Shown: positions 18,123 through 27,895 of the stretch, piece by piece
Position numbering within the stretch: position 1 is the first letter of the stretch
How the letters are laid out: the number at the start of each line of letters is the position of its first letter
Assembly (NCBI RefSeq): GCF_015751905.1
Contig: NZ_JADOUF010000001.1
Span: 7,006,001 to 7,070,000 of the forward strand
Length of the DNA stretch: 64,000 bases
DNA from: Longispora fulva
GTDB taxonomy: Bacteria > Actinomycetota > Actinomycetes > Mycobacteriales > Micromonosporaceae
Direction: 5' to 3'
The notes under the pieces: model-generated
Told to the model about the DNA's origin: nothing
Database searches by the model: none
Seen by the model: only the letters and a program-made list of their open reading frames with translations
Made by a program: the position numbers and the translations under genes

Positions 18123-21100
18123 TCACCGGTACGACGCGTACGTCTCCCGCAGCCGCCGCAGGTCCCGCCGGCGTTTCTCGTAGGTCGCCCCGAACCCGAT
18201 CAGCAGGGCCCCGCCCAGCGCCAGCGGGATCCACTTCGGGGCCCAGCCCCAGATCAACGCCAACTCGTGCACCGCCAGGACGAGCAGCGTCCCACCTCCG
18301 ATCACCAGGGGCGCGCGCAGCCTGGCCCTGGCCCCGACCACCACGACGACCACGGCCGCCGCGCCGAGGGCGACCCTGCGGACCGCCGAGGCGTCCGGCG
18401 GCAGCGACCAGGCCAGCGACGGCAGGAGCGCGGCCAGCAGCCCCGGGCCGTAGCCGACCCAGCTGCGCAGGTCGGGACGCTGCCGCGCCGTCCACGCGCC
18501 GAGGCCGAGGGCGGCGACCGCCGGCGGCAGGGTGTACGCCTCCGGCGTCCCCACCCGCGCCGCGCCCAGCAGCAGCCACCAGGCCAGGGTCTCGCTGATC
18601 ACGGCCGCGAGCGCGTACCACCGGCCGCGGTCCCTGCGCAGTGCCGCCATGCCCACAGCGGCTCCCCACACAGCGCAGCCGATCGCCGCGGACCGCAGGG
18701 TCGGCAGCGAGACGACCGCGAGGAACGCCCCGAGCCATGCGAACACCTCGGGCACCACCGCCACCTCGACCGGCCCCCGCGCACTCGGGCCGGCGGCCGT
18801 CGCGGCTGCCATTCTGGCGGCTCCCGCCGCGATCCCGAACAGCAGAACAGCGGCCCCGAGCAGCGCGTACTCGCGCCACGGCGCGCCGACTCCCGCCACA
18901 ACGCACCCGACCGGCGGCAGGGCCAGGAACGCCACCGACCCGACGAGCCACCCCCCGAGCCGCGCGGCGACCGACCGCCCGGCGGCCACCGCCACCGCGC
19001 CCGCCACCAGCACGGCCCCGAGCCCTGACAGTGTCCCGGCCCGGGTGGCGAACAGGCTGGCGAGCCCGGCCCCGCTGCCCAGCCCGGCGACAGCCAACAG
19101 AACCGCGGCCATCGGCGCGAACCGTTCCAGGCGCACGGCGGCGAAGATCCCGCAGCCGAGGCCCAACCCGAGGGCCACGATCGCCGGCACCGGCCACGGC
19201 AGCCGCAGCGCGACCGGTGCCACGAGCAGCACGAGTGAGCCCAGCGGCAGGCCGAGGGAGGTGAGCGCGCGGCGTCCGACCAGCCCGTAGCCGGCGAGGC
19301 TCGAGGCGACCGCGACCGCCCCGAGCAGCAGGAGGTCCCGGCCCCCGACGCCGCCGACCAGCGGCAGGGGACCGCCCCACACGTCGGAGAGCTGCGCGTA
19401 CGGCCGCACCAGCGTGACGGCCAGCGCCGGCAGGGTGCTCACGGCCGCCCACAGCAGCGGCACCGCCGGTCGGGCCAGCAGCCACGGGTTGCGGACGGGC
19501 GGGAGCAGGCTGGCGGCGACGCTGAGGACGGCGGCGGAGGCGGCGTACACCGAAGAGGGCTCGTTCGTGAACAGGGTGGCGAAGGCGACCGCCGTGCCGC
19601 CGACCGCGACGGCCGTGACGGCCGCGTGCAGGTAGGGGCCCTTGCGCAGGGCCGCGGCCAGGGCGAGGACCAGGGTCGTGGCCGCCATGCCGGCGAGGCC
19701 GGCCCACCGGTCGGTGCCGCCGGCCGCGTGGACGGTCACGGCGGCGAGCCCGGGCAGGGTGCTCAGCGCGACCCCGCAGGCCAGCGACCCGACGAGCCGC
19801 GCGGGATCCGGTGGCGTGGCGGGTGCCCCGAGGTCCGGTGCCGCGAAGGCCGGGACGTGCTGGCCGAGCACGGCGACCGCCACGGTGACCGCGACGACCC
19901 CGGCCAGCCCGACACTCGTCGCCGTCGGCGTGCCCAGGCACACCGCCACCGCGTGCAGCCCCAGCGGCACGCCCCCGAGCAGCCACAACGGCTCCCGCAG
20001 GGCGCGCAGCCCCAGGCCGAGCGCCGCGAGCCCGGCCGCGACGGGCACCGTCCAATAAGGAGCGCCGAGCACCGCCGGTGCGCACAGGGCGAGCAGCGCG
20101 CCGCCCACGAGCAGTGTGCCGCGCCACCGGCTGACGACCAGCACGGCCGCAGTGGTCACGGCGAGCGCCGCCGGCAGCTGCCAGTCGAGGCCGCCCAACC
20201 CGGACACCATTTTCTGGTACGAGCCCGGTGTCGCCCGCCACGCCGGCCACATCCCGGCGATCGCGACCCCGCCGGCGTACAGCGCCGAGGCGAGGGTGGC
20301 GGCTCCGGCCGCGCCCGCGGCGACCCCGGTGGCGACGAGCGCACCGGTGCGCCCCGGCCGGGGCAGCCGGCTCGCCCCGAGCAGCAGCAGTGCCGCCCCG
20401 GTGACCAGCCCGATCAGGCGGTGGTCGGGCAGTTCGACCCAGATCAGCCGCGCGGCCACGACGACCACCGGGGCGGAGGCGAGCCCGGCGAACACGTCCC
20501 GGACGATGCCCCGCCCGGCGAGGGCGGCCGCGGCCAGCACCCCGGCGACGGCCAGGCCGGCCGCGGCGGCCCGGAGCGTGTCGGTCGTACCCCCGTACAG
20601 CAGTGGCGGCAGGGCGCACAGCCCGGCGGCGGCGAGCGCGAGCCCACCCAGCGCGGCCGCCGACCAGCGCACCAGCCCCCGGGGTTCGCGGAACACCGGC
20701 CAGGCCACGCCCAGGTAGCCGGCGGCGGTGAGCGCGAACGCGACGGACCAGCCGGCGAACGGCGCGTGCCACTGTCCGGCGAGGCAGGGCGCGATCGGCC
20801 CGAGGGCGAGCAGGGCCGCGACGGCGGGCGCCCGCAGCCGGGTCACCGCCGCGTACGCCACGGCGGCGCACGTGGTGAGGGCGAACACCCCTGCGGCGTA
20901 CCCGGCCGGGGGCCAGGGCGTGAACCCGGCGATCCGGGCCGCGTACCCGTCGAGGGGGATCAGCAGGAGTCCCACCGAGGCCAGGGTCTCGGCGGTCGCG
21001 GTGAGCTGGCGGCGCGCCAGGAGGACCGGCGCGACGAGGAAGAGGCCGGTGACCCCGGCGAGGAGCAGCGCCCGCCCGGTCAGCCCGAAGGTGCTCCACG

Positions 21101-21647
21101 CGACGACGACGAACACGATGGCGGCGATGCCGAGGAGGACACCGCCGAGGATGAGCAGCACGTTCTGCGCGGACGCCGCCTTGACGGTGCCGGGGCCCGC
21201 AGCGGCGCCCAGGCCCGGACCGGGACCGGGAGTGACACCGGCACCCCCAACCGTGCCGGCAACCGCCCCGGGACCCGGGGCCGTGACCAGCCCGGGAGAT
21301 CCGCCCGGCCCGGGGAGGGGCACCCCGCCCGGTCGCGGCTGCGCGCCCGGCCCCGGAAAGGGAACCCCGCCCGGCGGATTGCCGGGGAACGTCCCGCCGC
21401 GCTCCGCCACCTGCCGGACCCTGAGCTGGTGCAGCAACCGGGTGTGCCGGTCGACCGCCGCGCTCCGGTCCGCCATCGCCGACCCCAGCCGCCCCCGCAA
21501 CTCGGCGACCGTCGCCGTGAGCGACTGGATCCGGCCCGCGAGGTCGGTCAGCTCGGCGGCGAGCGGGTCGGCGGGCCGGCCGCAGCCGGGACAGCCGGTG
21601 GAGCTGTCGGCCTCGGCGCCGCAGCCCGGGCAGGGATAGGTACTCAC
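18123..21647 (-). CDS. Giant polytopic membrane protein with N-terminal zinc ribbon
   Basis: About 1174 residues. It begins with a zinc ribbon (CPGCGAEADSSTGCPGC, two CPGC knuckles), then a short coiled coil (LTDLAGRIQSLTATVAELRGRL), a Gly/Pro-rich linker of about 75 residues, and then some 30 hydrophobic helices to the end. It resembles the actinobacterial SCO7613-type membrane proteins, which have no known function. The GTG at 21647 (VSTYPCPGC) is preferred because GGGG lies just upstream; an ATG at 21665 is also open. The membrane part is almost pure Ala/Leu/Gly/Val, so distant homology would be hard to judge. It converges with purE. Confidence 0.75.
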   Translation of the reverse strand: MSTYPCPGCGAEADSSTGCPGCGRPADPLAAELTDLAGRIQSLTATVAELRGRLGSAMADRSAAVDRHTRLLHQLRVRQVAERGGTFPGNPPGGVPFPGPGAQPRPGGVPLPGPGGSPGLVTAPGPGAVAGTVGGAGVTPGPGPGLGAAAGPGTVKAASAQNVLLILGGVLLGIAAIVFVVVAWSTFGLTGRALLLAGVTGLFLVAPVLLARRQLTATAETLASVGLLLIPLDGYAARIAGFTPWPPAGYAAGVFALTTCAAVAYAAVTRLRAPAVAALLALGPIAPCLAGQWHAPFAGWSVAFALTAAGYLGVAWPVFREPRGLVRWSAAALGGLALAAAGLCALPPLLYGGTTDTLRAAAAGLAVAGVLAAAALAGRGIVRDVFAGLASAPVVVVAARLIWVELPDHRLIGLVTGAALLLLGASRLPRPGRTGALVATGVAAGAAGAATLASALYAGGVAIAGMWPAWRATPGSYQKMVSGLGGLDWQLPAALAVTTAAVLVVSRWRGTLLVGGALLALCAPAVLGAPYWTVPVAAGLAALGLGLRALREPLWLLGGVPLGLHAVAVCLGTPTATSVGLAGVVAVTVAVAVLGQHVPAFAAPDLGAPATPPDPARLVGSLACGVALSTLPGLAAVTVHAAGGTDRWAGLAGMAATTLVLALAAALRKGPYLHAAVTAVAVGGTAVAFATLFTNEPSSVYAASAAVLSVAASLLPPVRNPWLLARPAVPLLWAAVSTLPALAVTLVRPYAQLSDVWGGPLPLVGGVGGRDLLLLGAVAVASSLAGYGLVGRRALTSLGLPLGSLVLLVAPVALRLPWPVPAIVALGLGLGCGIFAAVRLERFAPMAAVLLAVAGLGSGAGLASLFATRAGTLSGLGAVLVAGAVAVAAGRSVAARLGGWLVGSVAFLALPPVGCVVAGVGAPWREYALLGAAVLLFGIAAGAARMAAATAAGPSARGPVEVAVVPEVFAWLGAFLAVVSLPTLRSAAIGCAVWGAAVGMAALRRDRGRWYALAAVISETLAWWLLLGAARVGTPEAYTLPPAVAALGLGAWTARQRPDLRSWVGYGPGLLAALLPSLAWSLPPDASAVRRVALGAAAVVVVVVGARARLRAPLVIGGGTLLVLAVHELALIWGWAPKWIPLALGGALLIGFGATYEKRRRDLRRLRETYASYR

Positions 21648-21724
21648 CGCCCCATCGTCGTCCATCGACGCAACCGTGGCGTCCACCGTTCGGGCGTGGC
21701 GCGCGGGGGGACCCGTACCCGAAA

Positions 21725-21757
21725 AGAAAAGGGCACCTCCGTGACGGAGATGCCCTG
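21725..21757 (-). terminator. Rho-independent terminator after UDP-glucose dehydrogenase
   Basis: On the minus strand an 11-bp stem (21745-21755 with 21731-21741, one wobble) closes a 3-nt loop and is followed by CTTTTCTTTTC. It lies 15-45 bp past the stop at 21772. Confidence 0.9.
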
Positions 21758-21771
21758 TTTCTCAGTGAAAG

Positions 21772-23199
21772 CTACGGCCGACCCATACCCCGGTAGTCCC
21801 AGCCGGCCGCCCGCCACTGACCGGCGTCCAGGCAGTTCTTGCCGTCGATGACCTTGCGGCTCGCGGCGAGCTCCCCGAGCGTCGCGGGGTCGGCGTTGCG
21901 GAACTCCGCCCACTCGGTGAGCACGCAGACCAGGTCTGCGTCGGTGACCGCGGCGGTGAGTGTGTCCGCGTACTCCACGTCGGGCAGCGCCTTGCGCGCG
22001 TTGTCCATGCCCTGCGGGTCGAACACGACGACCCGCGCGCCCGTCTTGTTGAGCATCGCGGCGACGGCCAGCGACGGGGCGTCGCGGATGTCGTCGGTGT
22101 TGGCCTTGAAGGTGGCGCCGAGCACGGCGACCTTGAGGCCGGTCAGGTTCGGGCCGGCGGGGCCGGCGGGGCGGCCGAGCAGCTCGGCGGCGAGGGTGAC
22201 GACCCGGGTCCGGCGGCGCAGGTTGATCAGGTCGACCTCGTGCAGGAAGCGCAGCGCCTCGCCGGCGCCCAGCTCCTGGGCCCTGGCCTGGAACGCCCGG
22301 ATGTCCTTGGGCAGGCAGCCGCCGCCGAAGCCGAGGCCGGCCTGGAGGAACTTGTTGCCGATCCGCGGGTCGTGCCCGATGGCGCGGGCGAGGTGGGTGA
22401 CGTCGGCCCCGGACACCTCGCACACCTCGGCCATCGCGTTGATGAACGAGATCTTGGTGGCCAGGAACGCGTTGGCCGCGACCTTGACCAGCTCGGCGGT
22501 CGCGAAGTCGGTGGTGACGACCGGGACCTCGCGGTCCTCGGTGGCGGCGAGGTCGAAGACGCCCTTGTGCGCCGCGTACAGCATCGCGTCGGCCCACTCG
22601 CTCTTCACGCCGACGACGATCCGGTTCGGCCGGAGCACGTCCTCGACGGCGAAGCCCTCCTGGAGGAACTCGGGGCTCCACGCGACCTCGATCTCGGAAC
22701 TCTCGGGCGCGGATTTCGCGACCAGCTCCTCGACCCAGGTGGCGGTGCCGACCGGAACAGTCGACTTTCCGACAATCAGCGCCTTACGGTTCAGGAACGG
22801 GGCGATTCCGGTGACAGCCGACTCGATGTACGACAGATCCGCGCCGAGGCCGCCGGCCCGCTGCGGGGTGCCGACACAGATGAAGTGCACGTCACCGAAC
22901 TCGGCGGTCTCCTCGTAGCTGGTGGAGAACCGCAGCCGGCCCGAGGCCAGGTTCTTCCGGAGCAGCTCGTCGAGTCCGGGCTCGTGGAACGGCACCTGGC
23001 CGTCGCTCAGCTTGGCGATCTTGTCCTGGTCGACGTCGAAGCCGATGACCTCGTAGCCGAGTTCGGCGTAGCAGACGGCGTACGTCGCGCCGAGGTAGCC
23101 GGTGCCGAGGAACGTCAGGCGGGGACGCTGGGCACCGGAAGGCGGTGTGACCTGGGCCTGCGGCGGAACACTGGGGCTACTGAGGTAAGGGACAGTCAC
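21772..23199 (-). CDS. ugd: UDP-glucose 6-dehydrogenase
   Basis: NAD-dependent oxidase of UDP-glucose to UDP-glucuronate, 475 residues. LTFLGTGYLGATYAVCYAELG is the Rossmann motif, GKSTVPVGT and SPEFLQEGFAVEDVLRPNRIVVG are family blocks, and GLGFGGGCLPKDIRAF carries the catalytic Cys. The C-terminal domain reads LGATFKANTDDIRDAPSL. The GTG start has GGAG 8-11 nt upstream. It supplies glucuronate for exopolysaccharide or glycolipids, and sits near GtrA and glycosyltransferase genes. Confidence 0.95.
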   Translation of the reverse strand: MTVPYLSSPSVPPQAQVTPPSGAQRPRLTFLGTGYLGATYAVCYAELGYEVIGFDVDQDKIAKLSDGQVPFHEPGLDELLRKNLASGRLRFSTSYEETAEFGDVHFICVGTPQRAGGLGADLSYIESAVTGIAPFLNRKALIVGKSTVPVGTATWVEELVAKSAPESSEIEVAWSPEFLQEGFAVEDVLRPNRIVVGVKSEWADAMLYAAHKGVFDLAATEDREVPVVTTDFATAELVKVAANAFLATKISFINAMAEVCEVSGADVTHLARAIGHDPRIGNKFLQAGLGFGGGCLPKDIRAFQARAQELGAGEALRFLHEVDLINLRRRTRVVTLAAELLGRPAGPAGPNLTGLKVAVLGATFKANTDDIRDAPSLAVAAMLNKTGARVVVFDPQGMDNARKALPDVEYADTLTAAVTDADLVCVLTEWAEFRNADPATLGELAASRKVIDGKNCLDAGQWRAAGWDYRGMGRP

Positions 23200-23287
23200 G
23201 CCTTTTCTCCATTTCGCGGGCCGGCCATCTCGACGAGAATAGTCGGTAGGTTGGGGGAGTCACCTAGCCCCGACGGTTACCCGTCAG

Positions 23288-23327
23288 TATCCTCACATGC
23301 GACGGGCCCGATCTGAACGGGCGTTCA
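23288..23327 (+). promoter_or_regulatory. Promoter and TetR-like palindrome before the acyl-CoA dehydrogenase
   Basis: TATCCT (23288-23293) fits a -10. Downstream, TGAACGGGCGTTCA (23314-23327) is a 6-2-6 inverted repeat immediately before the GGAGGAG ribosome site. A repressor here would block early elongation. TetR-type control is an inference from the site shape and the fatty-acid context. Confidence 0.5.
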
Positions 23328-23342
23328 GGAGGAGGAGCCGCG

Positions 23343-24497
23343 GTGGCGGACTTTGACGTGTACCAACTGCCCGAGGAGCACCGCGCCATCCGCGAGGCGG
23401 TCCGCGAGGTGTGTGCCGCGCGGGTCGCCCCGCACGCCGCGGCGGCCGACGCGAACAGCGAGTTTCCGAAGGCCTCCTACGACGCGCTGCGCGCCAGCGA
23501 CTTCCACGCTCCGCACATCCCGGTCGAGTACGGCGGCGCCGGCGCCGACGCCCTGGCCACGGCGATCGTGATCGAGGAGGTCGCCAGGGTCTGCGCGTCC
23601 TCGTCGCTGATCCCGGCCGTCAACAAGCTCGGCACGCTGCCGCTGCTGCTGGCGGGGTCCGAGGAGCTCAAGCGGAAGTACCTGACGCCGGTGGCCTCCG
23701 GCGACGCGATGTTCTCCTACTGCCTGTCGGAGCCCGAGGCCGGCAGCGACGCCGTCTCGATGAAGACCCGCGCGGTCCGCGACGGCGACTTCTGGGTGCT
23801 CAACGGGGCGAAGCGCTGGATCACCAACGCCGGCGTGTCCGAGTACTACACCGTGTTCGCTGTGACCGACCCCACGGCCCGTTCCCGCGGAATCTCCGCC
23901 TTCGTGGTGGAGAAGGGCGACGAGGGCGTCAGCTTCGGCGCGCCGGAGAAGAAGCTCGGCATCAAGGGTTCCCCGACCCGCGAGGTCTACTTCGACAACG
24001 TCCGCATCCCGCTCGACCGCATGATCGGCGAGGAGGGCACCGGCTTCGCCACGGCCATGCGCACCCTCGACCACACCCGGGTCACGATCGCGGCGCAGGC
24101 CGTGGGCATCGCGCAGGGGGCGCTGGACCACGCGGCGGCGTACGTGCAGGAGCGCAAGCAGTTCGGCAAGGCGATCTCGGAGTTCCAGGGCATCCAGTTC
24201 ATGCTCGCGGACATGGCGATGAAGTTGACCGCCGCGCGCGAGATGACCTACGTGGCGGCGGCCAAGTCCGAGCGGGGGGACGCCGACCTGACGTTCTTCG
24301 GCGCGGCGGCCAAGTGCTTCGCCTCGGACGCCGCCATGGAGATCACCACGGACGCCGTCCAGTTGCTCGGCGGCTACGGCTACACGGTCGACTTCCCGCT
24401 GGAGCGGATGATGCGCGACGCCAAGATCACCCAGATCTACGAGGGCACGAACCAGGTGCAGCGGATCGTCATGGCCCGCCAGTTGTTGAAGGACTAA
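23343..24497 (+). CDS. Acyl-CoA dehydrogenase
   Basis: FAD-dependent acyl-CoA dehydrogenase of 384 residues, short/medium-chain type. MFSYCLSEPEAGSDAVSMKT contacts FAD and substrate. IYEGTNQVQRIVMARQLLKD at the C-terminus is the FAD/NAD-like motif with the catalytic-region Glu. It matches fadE25 of M. tuberculosis, which also follows purE. Start is GTG 23343 with a strong GGAGGAG. A GC-rich hairpin at 24521-24551 follows the stop. Confidence 0.93.
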   Translation: MADFDVYQLPEEHRAIREAVREVCAARVAPHAAAADANSEFPKASYDALRASDFHAPHIPVEYGGAGADALATAIVIEEVARVCASSSLIPAVNKLGTLPLLLAGSEELKRKYLTPVASGDAMFSYCLSEPEAGSDAVSMKTRAVRDGDFWVLNGAKRWITNAGVSEYYTVFAVTDPTARSRGISAFVVEKGDEGVSFGAPEKKLGIKGSPTREVYFDNVRIPLDRMIGEEGTGFATAMRTLDHTRVTIAAQAVGIAQGALDHAAAYVQERKQFGKAISEFQGIQFMLADMAMKLTAAREMTYVAAAKSERGDADLTFFGAAAKCFASDAAMEITTDAVQLLGGYGYTVDFPLERMMRDAKITQIYEGTNQVQRIVMARQLLKD

Positions 24498-24520
24498 GAA
24501 CCTTCATCTGGTACGAATGG

Positions 24521-24551
24521 GAGGCCCCCGCCGCGCGCCGGCGGGGGCCTC
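24521..24551 (+). terminator. GC-rich hairpin after the acyl-CoA dehydrogenase gene
   Basis: GAGGCCCCCGCC (24521-24532) pairs perfectly with 24540-24551 across a 7-nt loop. No T-run follows, so it is a probable but not canonical terminator. The rest of the 230-bp gap to the thioesterase gene shows nothing recognisable. Confidence 0.6.
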
Positions 24552-24727
24552 GCCCATGTCCGGGGGCTGGACCCCGCGACGGTGCGCGCATTCCTCGGGG
24601 CCATGGCGTGGCCGGCTCGCGGCGGTGACGGGATATCGGGCCGCAGGGTGTGCTCGCCCGGGTGGGGTGACCGGGCGGTGATCGAGATCATCGGGTGCGC
24701 CGGGAGCCCGGATGCGAGACTCCGGAC

Positions 24728-25225
24728 ATGACAGGTGTACCGACTTCCTTCTCCCGGGTGACCCTCAGCCGGATCATGGTCCAGACGGACGTGAACCTCT
24801 ACGGCACGGTGCACGGCGGCGCGATCATGAAGTTCATCGACGACGCGGCCGGGGCTGCGGCCGCCCGGCACGCCGGCGGCAACGCCGTCACCGCGTCGAT
24901 CGACGAGATCGTGCTGTCCACGCCGGTCAGGGTCGGCGACCTGGTGCACGCCCAGGCCCAGGTCAACTGGGTCGGCCGGACGAGCATGGAGATCGGCGTG
25001 CGGGTGCTCGCCGAGCGCTGGAACGAGGCGGGTACCGAGCCGCTGACGGTCGCGACGGCGTACCTGGTGTTCGTGCACGTCGACGCCGAGGGCAAGCCAC
25101 AGCCGATCCGCCCGGTCGTGCCGGAGACCGCCACCGACAAGCAACGGCTGCACGAGGCGGAGATCCGCCGGGAGCACCGCCTGGCCCGCCGCCAGGCGAT
25201 CCTGGCGTCCCGCGACCGCCCCTGA
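24728..25225 (+). CDS. Acyl-CoA thioesterase, hotdog fold (YciA/BACH type)
   Basis: A 165-residue single hotdog-domain acyl-CoA thioesterase. LYGTVHGGAIMKFIDDAAGAAAARHAGG is the family active-site helix with the catalytic Asp in position. TASIDEIVLSTPVRVGDLVHAQAQVNWVGRTSMEIGVRV follows. Start at ATG 24728 (MTGVPTSFSRVTLSRIM) is preferred over an upstream in-frame start because homologs begin close to the SRIM block. It probably hydrolyses medium-chain CoA esters, fitting the preceding dehydrogenase. Confidence 0.88.
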   Translation: MTGVPTSFSRVTLSRIMVQTDVNLYGTVHGGAIMKFIDDAAGAAAARHAGGNAVTASIDEIVLSTPVRVGDLVHAQAQVNWVGRTSMEIGVRVLAERWNEAGTEPLTVATAYLVFVHVDAEGKPQPIRPVVPETATDKQRLHEAEIRREHRLARRQAILASRDRP

Positions 25226-25304
25226 CCCACCCGCCGCACCAACCGCACGTGGAGCTGACGCAGGACCCGTAGCCGGCCCGTCACCGGCCCGTAGCGGTAC
25301 GCAA

Positions 25305-25370
25305 GTCCGCGTCGGGTCCGGTTGAGGAGAGTCAAAGGCTCTTCTCTCCTCAACCGGACCCGATGCGGAC
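25305..25370. terminator. 27-bp inverted repeat between convergent genes
   Basis: 25305-25331 is complementary to 25344-25370 at 26 of 27 positions (the exception is a G-T pair), with a 12-nt loop. It separates the convergent thioesterase and TIGR03089 genes and is probably a bidirectional terminator. The stem is unusually long. Confidence 0.75.
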
Positions 25371-25394
25371 GGCCCCACAGCAACCACCAAGGCG

Positions 25395-26111
25395 CTACAG
25401 AGCCCGAGTCACCTTCTCTGAGCTGGCCCGCGCGTCGAGCTTCGACGCGTCCGCGTCCTTGCACAGCACGATCGACGCCCCCGCCGCCAGCGGCGCCAGC
25501 AACCAGTCCAACGGCCTGGTGGGCGCCGCGATCAGCACCCGGTCGTCCCCGGTGAGCCCCAACTCCTCCGCCCGTGCCCGGGCCCGCTCGACCAGCCCGG
25601 CATGGGTCACCGCCGCCCCGCCCGGCAGGTGCACCAGCCCCGGGGCGTCCGGATCCGCCCCCGGCCCGCCGTAGAAGTCGCCGAAGTTGCGGACTTCCAG
25701 GACGTAGTCGAGCACCCCTTCCGGCGGGTTGCGCAGGGGCATGGCCATCGGGGCGAGGCTGAGTCCGTACACCTCGGGGCTGTTCTGTTCCTCGAAACGG
25801 TCCGCAGAGCTGAACGCGACGTCGACCTGCTCGCCGGCGCTGTGGCTGACCGCCAGGCCCGCCCGCCAGCAGCCGAGCAGCACCGCGGCCGTCTGCCAGT
25901 GCGGGGGGAGCGCAACGGCCGCGACGTCGCCGTGGCCGAGCCCGTGCCCGTCGACCAGCAGGTTCGCCGTCTTCGACACCCAGTTGTCGAGGGTGACCGC
26001 CGACAGTTCGGTGCGCTCGCCGGTCGAGTCGTCGTAGAAGGTGAGCAGCGGCCGGGCGGGGTCGGCGGCCAGTACGGCGGCGAGCAGCCCCGCCGGGGTG
26101 CGGATCGTCAT
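25395..26111 (-). CDS. TIGR03089 family protein (truncated AMP-binding fold)
   Basis: A 238-residue actinobacterial protein of the TIGR03089 family. It resembles the N-terminal part of acyl-CoA synthetases ([56 protein letters not shown]) but lacks the adenylate-forming motifs and the C-terminal domain. Catalysis of adenylation is therefore unlikely. The ATG at 26111 is 7 nt after TAGGCT (26119-26124, complement). Function unknown. Confidence 0.85.
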   Translation of the reverse strand: MTIRTPAGLLAAVLAADPARPLLTFYDDSTGERTELSAVTLDNWVSKTANLLVDGHGLGHGDVAAVALPPHWQTAAVLLGCWRAGLAVSHSAGEQVDVAFSSADRFEEQNSPEVYGLSLAPMAMPLRNPPEGVLDYVLEVRNFGDFYGGPGADPDAPGLVHLPGGAAVTHAGLVERARARAEELGLTGDDRVLIAAPTRPLDWLLAPLAAGASIVLCKDADASKLDARASSEKVTRAL

Positions 26112-26118
26112 GCCGACC

Positions 26119-26124
26119 AGCCTA
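26119..26124 (-). promoter_or_regulatory. -10 hexamer of the TIGR03089 gene
   Basis: TAGGCT on the minus strand, 7 nt before the ATG at 26111; leaderless spacing. Confidence 0.5.
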
Positions 26125-26262
26125 CGACCAGCCCCGCGACGCCCCGCCGGGCTGCGCAGGCCGCGCCCCGCGACGTGTGGGTCTGACACACACCGACACG
26201 GGTCGGCAACCGATGTAACGTGTGCCCTCGATGCTGCCGTCTCACTGAGGAGAACGCACACC

Positions 26263-27015
26263 ATGGACAAGACTGTCGCCACCGCGGCGGAGGCCGTGGC
26301 CGACATCCCGGACGGCGCGTCGCTCGCCGTCGGCGGATTCGGCCTGTGTGGCATTCCGAGCGCGTTGATCGGAGCGCTGCTGGCCACCGGCGTCACCGGC
26401 CTGCGGACCGTGTCCAACAACTGCGGCGTCGACGACTGGGGCCTCGGGCAGCTGCTCGCCGAGCACCGGATCGCCCGGACCACCGGGTCGTACGTGGGGG
26501 AGAACAAGGAGTTCGCCCGGCAGTACCTGTCCGGGGAGCTGGAGGTCGAGCTGGTCCCGCAGGGCACCCTCGCCGAGCGGCTGCGCGCCGGTGGGGCCGG
26601 CATCCCCGGGTTCTTCACCCCGGCCGGGGTCGGCACCCAGGTGGCCGACGGCGGGCTGCCGTGGCGGTACAACACCGACGGCTCGGTGGCCGTGGCCTCC
26701 CCGCCGAAGGAGGTGCGGGCGTTCGACGGCCGCGACTACGTGCTCGAAGAGGGCATCGTCACCGACTTCGCCCTGGTCCGGGCCACGAAGGGCGACCGGC
26801 ACGGGAACCTGGTGTTCCACGCCAGCACCCGTAACTTCAACCCGCTGTGCGCGATGGCCGGCAAGATCACGATCGCCGAGGTCGAGGAGCTGGTCGAGCC
26901 CGGCGAGCTGGACCCGGACGAGGTCCACCTGCCCGGCATCTTCGTCCAGCGCGTCGTCGCCGTGGGCGTCGGCGAGAAGCGCATCGAGCGCGTCACGACC
27001 CGGAAGAAGGGCTGA
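26263..27015 (+). CDS. scoA: 3-oxoacid CoA-transferase subunit A
   Basis: Alpha subunit (250 residues) of a succinyl-CoA:3-ketoacid CoA-transferase, which moves CoA from succinyl-CoA to acetoacetate. [20 protein letters not shown] is the glycine-rich CoA site, and the block [18 protein letters not shown] is family-typical. RBS GAGGAGAA precedes ATG 26263. The beta subunit follows 5 bp later, so the subunits are co-translated. Confidence 0.94.
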   Translation: MDKTVATAAEAVADIPDGASLAVGGFGLCGIPSALIGALLATGVTGLRTVSNNCGVDDWGLGQLLAEHRIARTTGSYVGENKEFARQYLSGELEVELVPQGTLAERLRAGGAGIPGFFTPAGVGTQVADGGLPWRYNTDGSVAVASPPKEVRAFDGRDYVLEEGIVTDFALVRATKGDRHGNLVFHASTRNFNPLCAMAGKITIAEVEELVEPGELDPDEVHLPGIFVQRVVAVGVGEKRIERVTTRKKG

Positions 27016-27020
27016 TCACC

Positions 27021-27653
27021 ATGGCACTCACCCGTGATGAGATGGCCGCCCGCGCGGCGCGGGAGCTGGCTGACGGCCAGTACGTCAACCTGGGTATCGG
27101 CCTGCCGACCCTGATCCCGAACTACCTGCCCGAGGGCATCCACGTCGTCCTGCACTCGGAGAACGGCATCCTGGGCACCGGGCCGTACCCGTACGAGGGC
27201 GAGGAGAACCCGGACCTGATCAACGCGGGCAAGGAGACGGTCACCGTCATGCCCGGGGCGGCGTACTTCGACTCGGCGCTGTCGTTCGGCATGATCCGGG
27301 GCGGGCACATCGACGTCGCCGTCCTCGGCGCGATGCAGGTGTCGGCGGCCGGAGACCTGGCCAACTGGACCGTGCCCGGCAAGATGGTCAAAGGCATGGG
27401 CGGCGCGATGGACCTCGTGCACGGCGCGCGGAAGGTCATCGTCCTGATGGAGCACGTCGCCAAGGACGGCTCGCACAAGATCGTGGACGAGTGCACGCTG
27501 CCGTACACCGGGCTGAGGGTCGTCGACCGGATCATCACCGACCTGGCTGTGATCGACGTCACCCCCGAGGGCCTGCGCCTGGTGGAGACGTCGCCCGGCG
27601 TGACGGTGGACGAGGTGCGGGCCGCGACCGGCCCGGCGCTGCTGACCGCCTGA
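27021..27653 (+). CDS. scoB: 3-oxoacid CoA-transferase subunit B
   Basis: Beta subunit (210 residues) of the CoA-transferase. The catalytic Glu is in [29 protein letters not shown], which forms the glutamyl-CoA intermediate. [13 protein letters not shown] and the Met/Gly-rich [14 protein letters not shown] are also conserved. It forms a heterodimer with the upstream product and may feed ketone bodies or leucine products into acetyl-CoA. Confidence 0.95.
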   Translation: MALTRDEMAARAARELADGQYVNLGIGLPTLIPNYLPEGIHVVLHSENGILGTGPYPYEGEENPDLINAGKETVTVMPGAAYFDSALSFGMIRGGHIDVAVLGAMQVSAAGDLANWTVPGKMVKGMGGAMDLVHGARKVIVLMEHVAKDGSHKIVDECTLPYTGLRVVDRIITDLAVIDVTPEGLRLVETSPGVTVDEVRAATGPALLTA

Positions 27654-27895
27654 CGGACTCAGCGGGATCTTCGTGCGCGGTCGGTGCGCATGGAGATCAA
27701 CCCCGCCTTTCCGGGTTGTGCTCTGTGTCCGATGGGGTCGGCGCGCCGGTCCCATCGGGCATCATCAGGGCCTTAGAGTCGCCAGTCGGTGTCCGATGGG
27801 TGTCGACTTGGTGACGGCGGGACCGGCGGTGCCGACACCGGCAATAACGGGCGTAGGCTTCGTGACGAAAGCCACACGCGAAGGAGGGTGTTGCT

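Noticed and set aside
17194-21099. Very long 1301-codon frame opposite and beside the giant membrane protein
   Set aside because: It is a shifted-frame shadow with Arg/Gly/Ala bias; the other frame gives a zinc ribbon and regular membrane helices.
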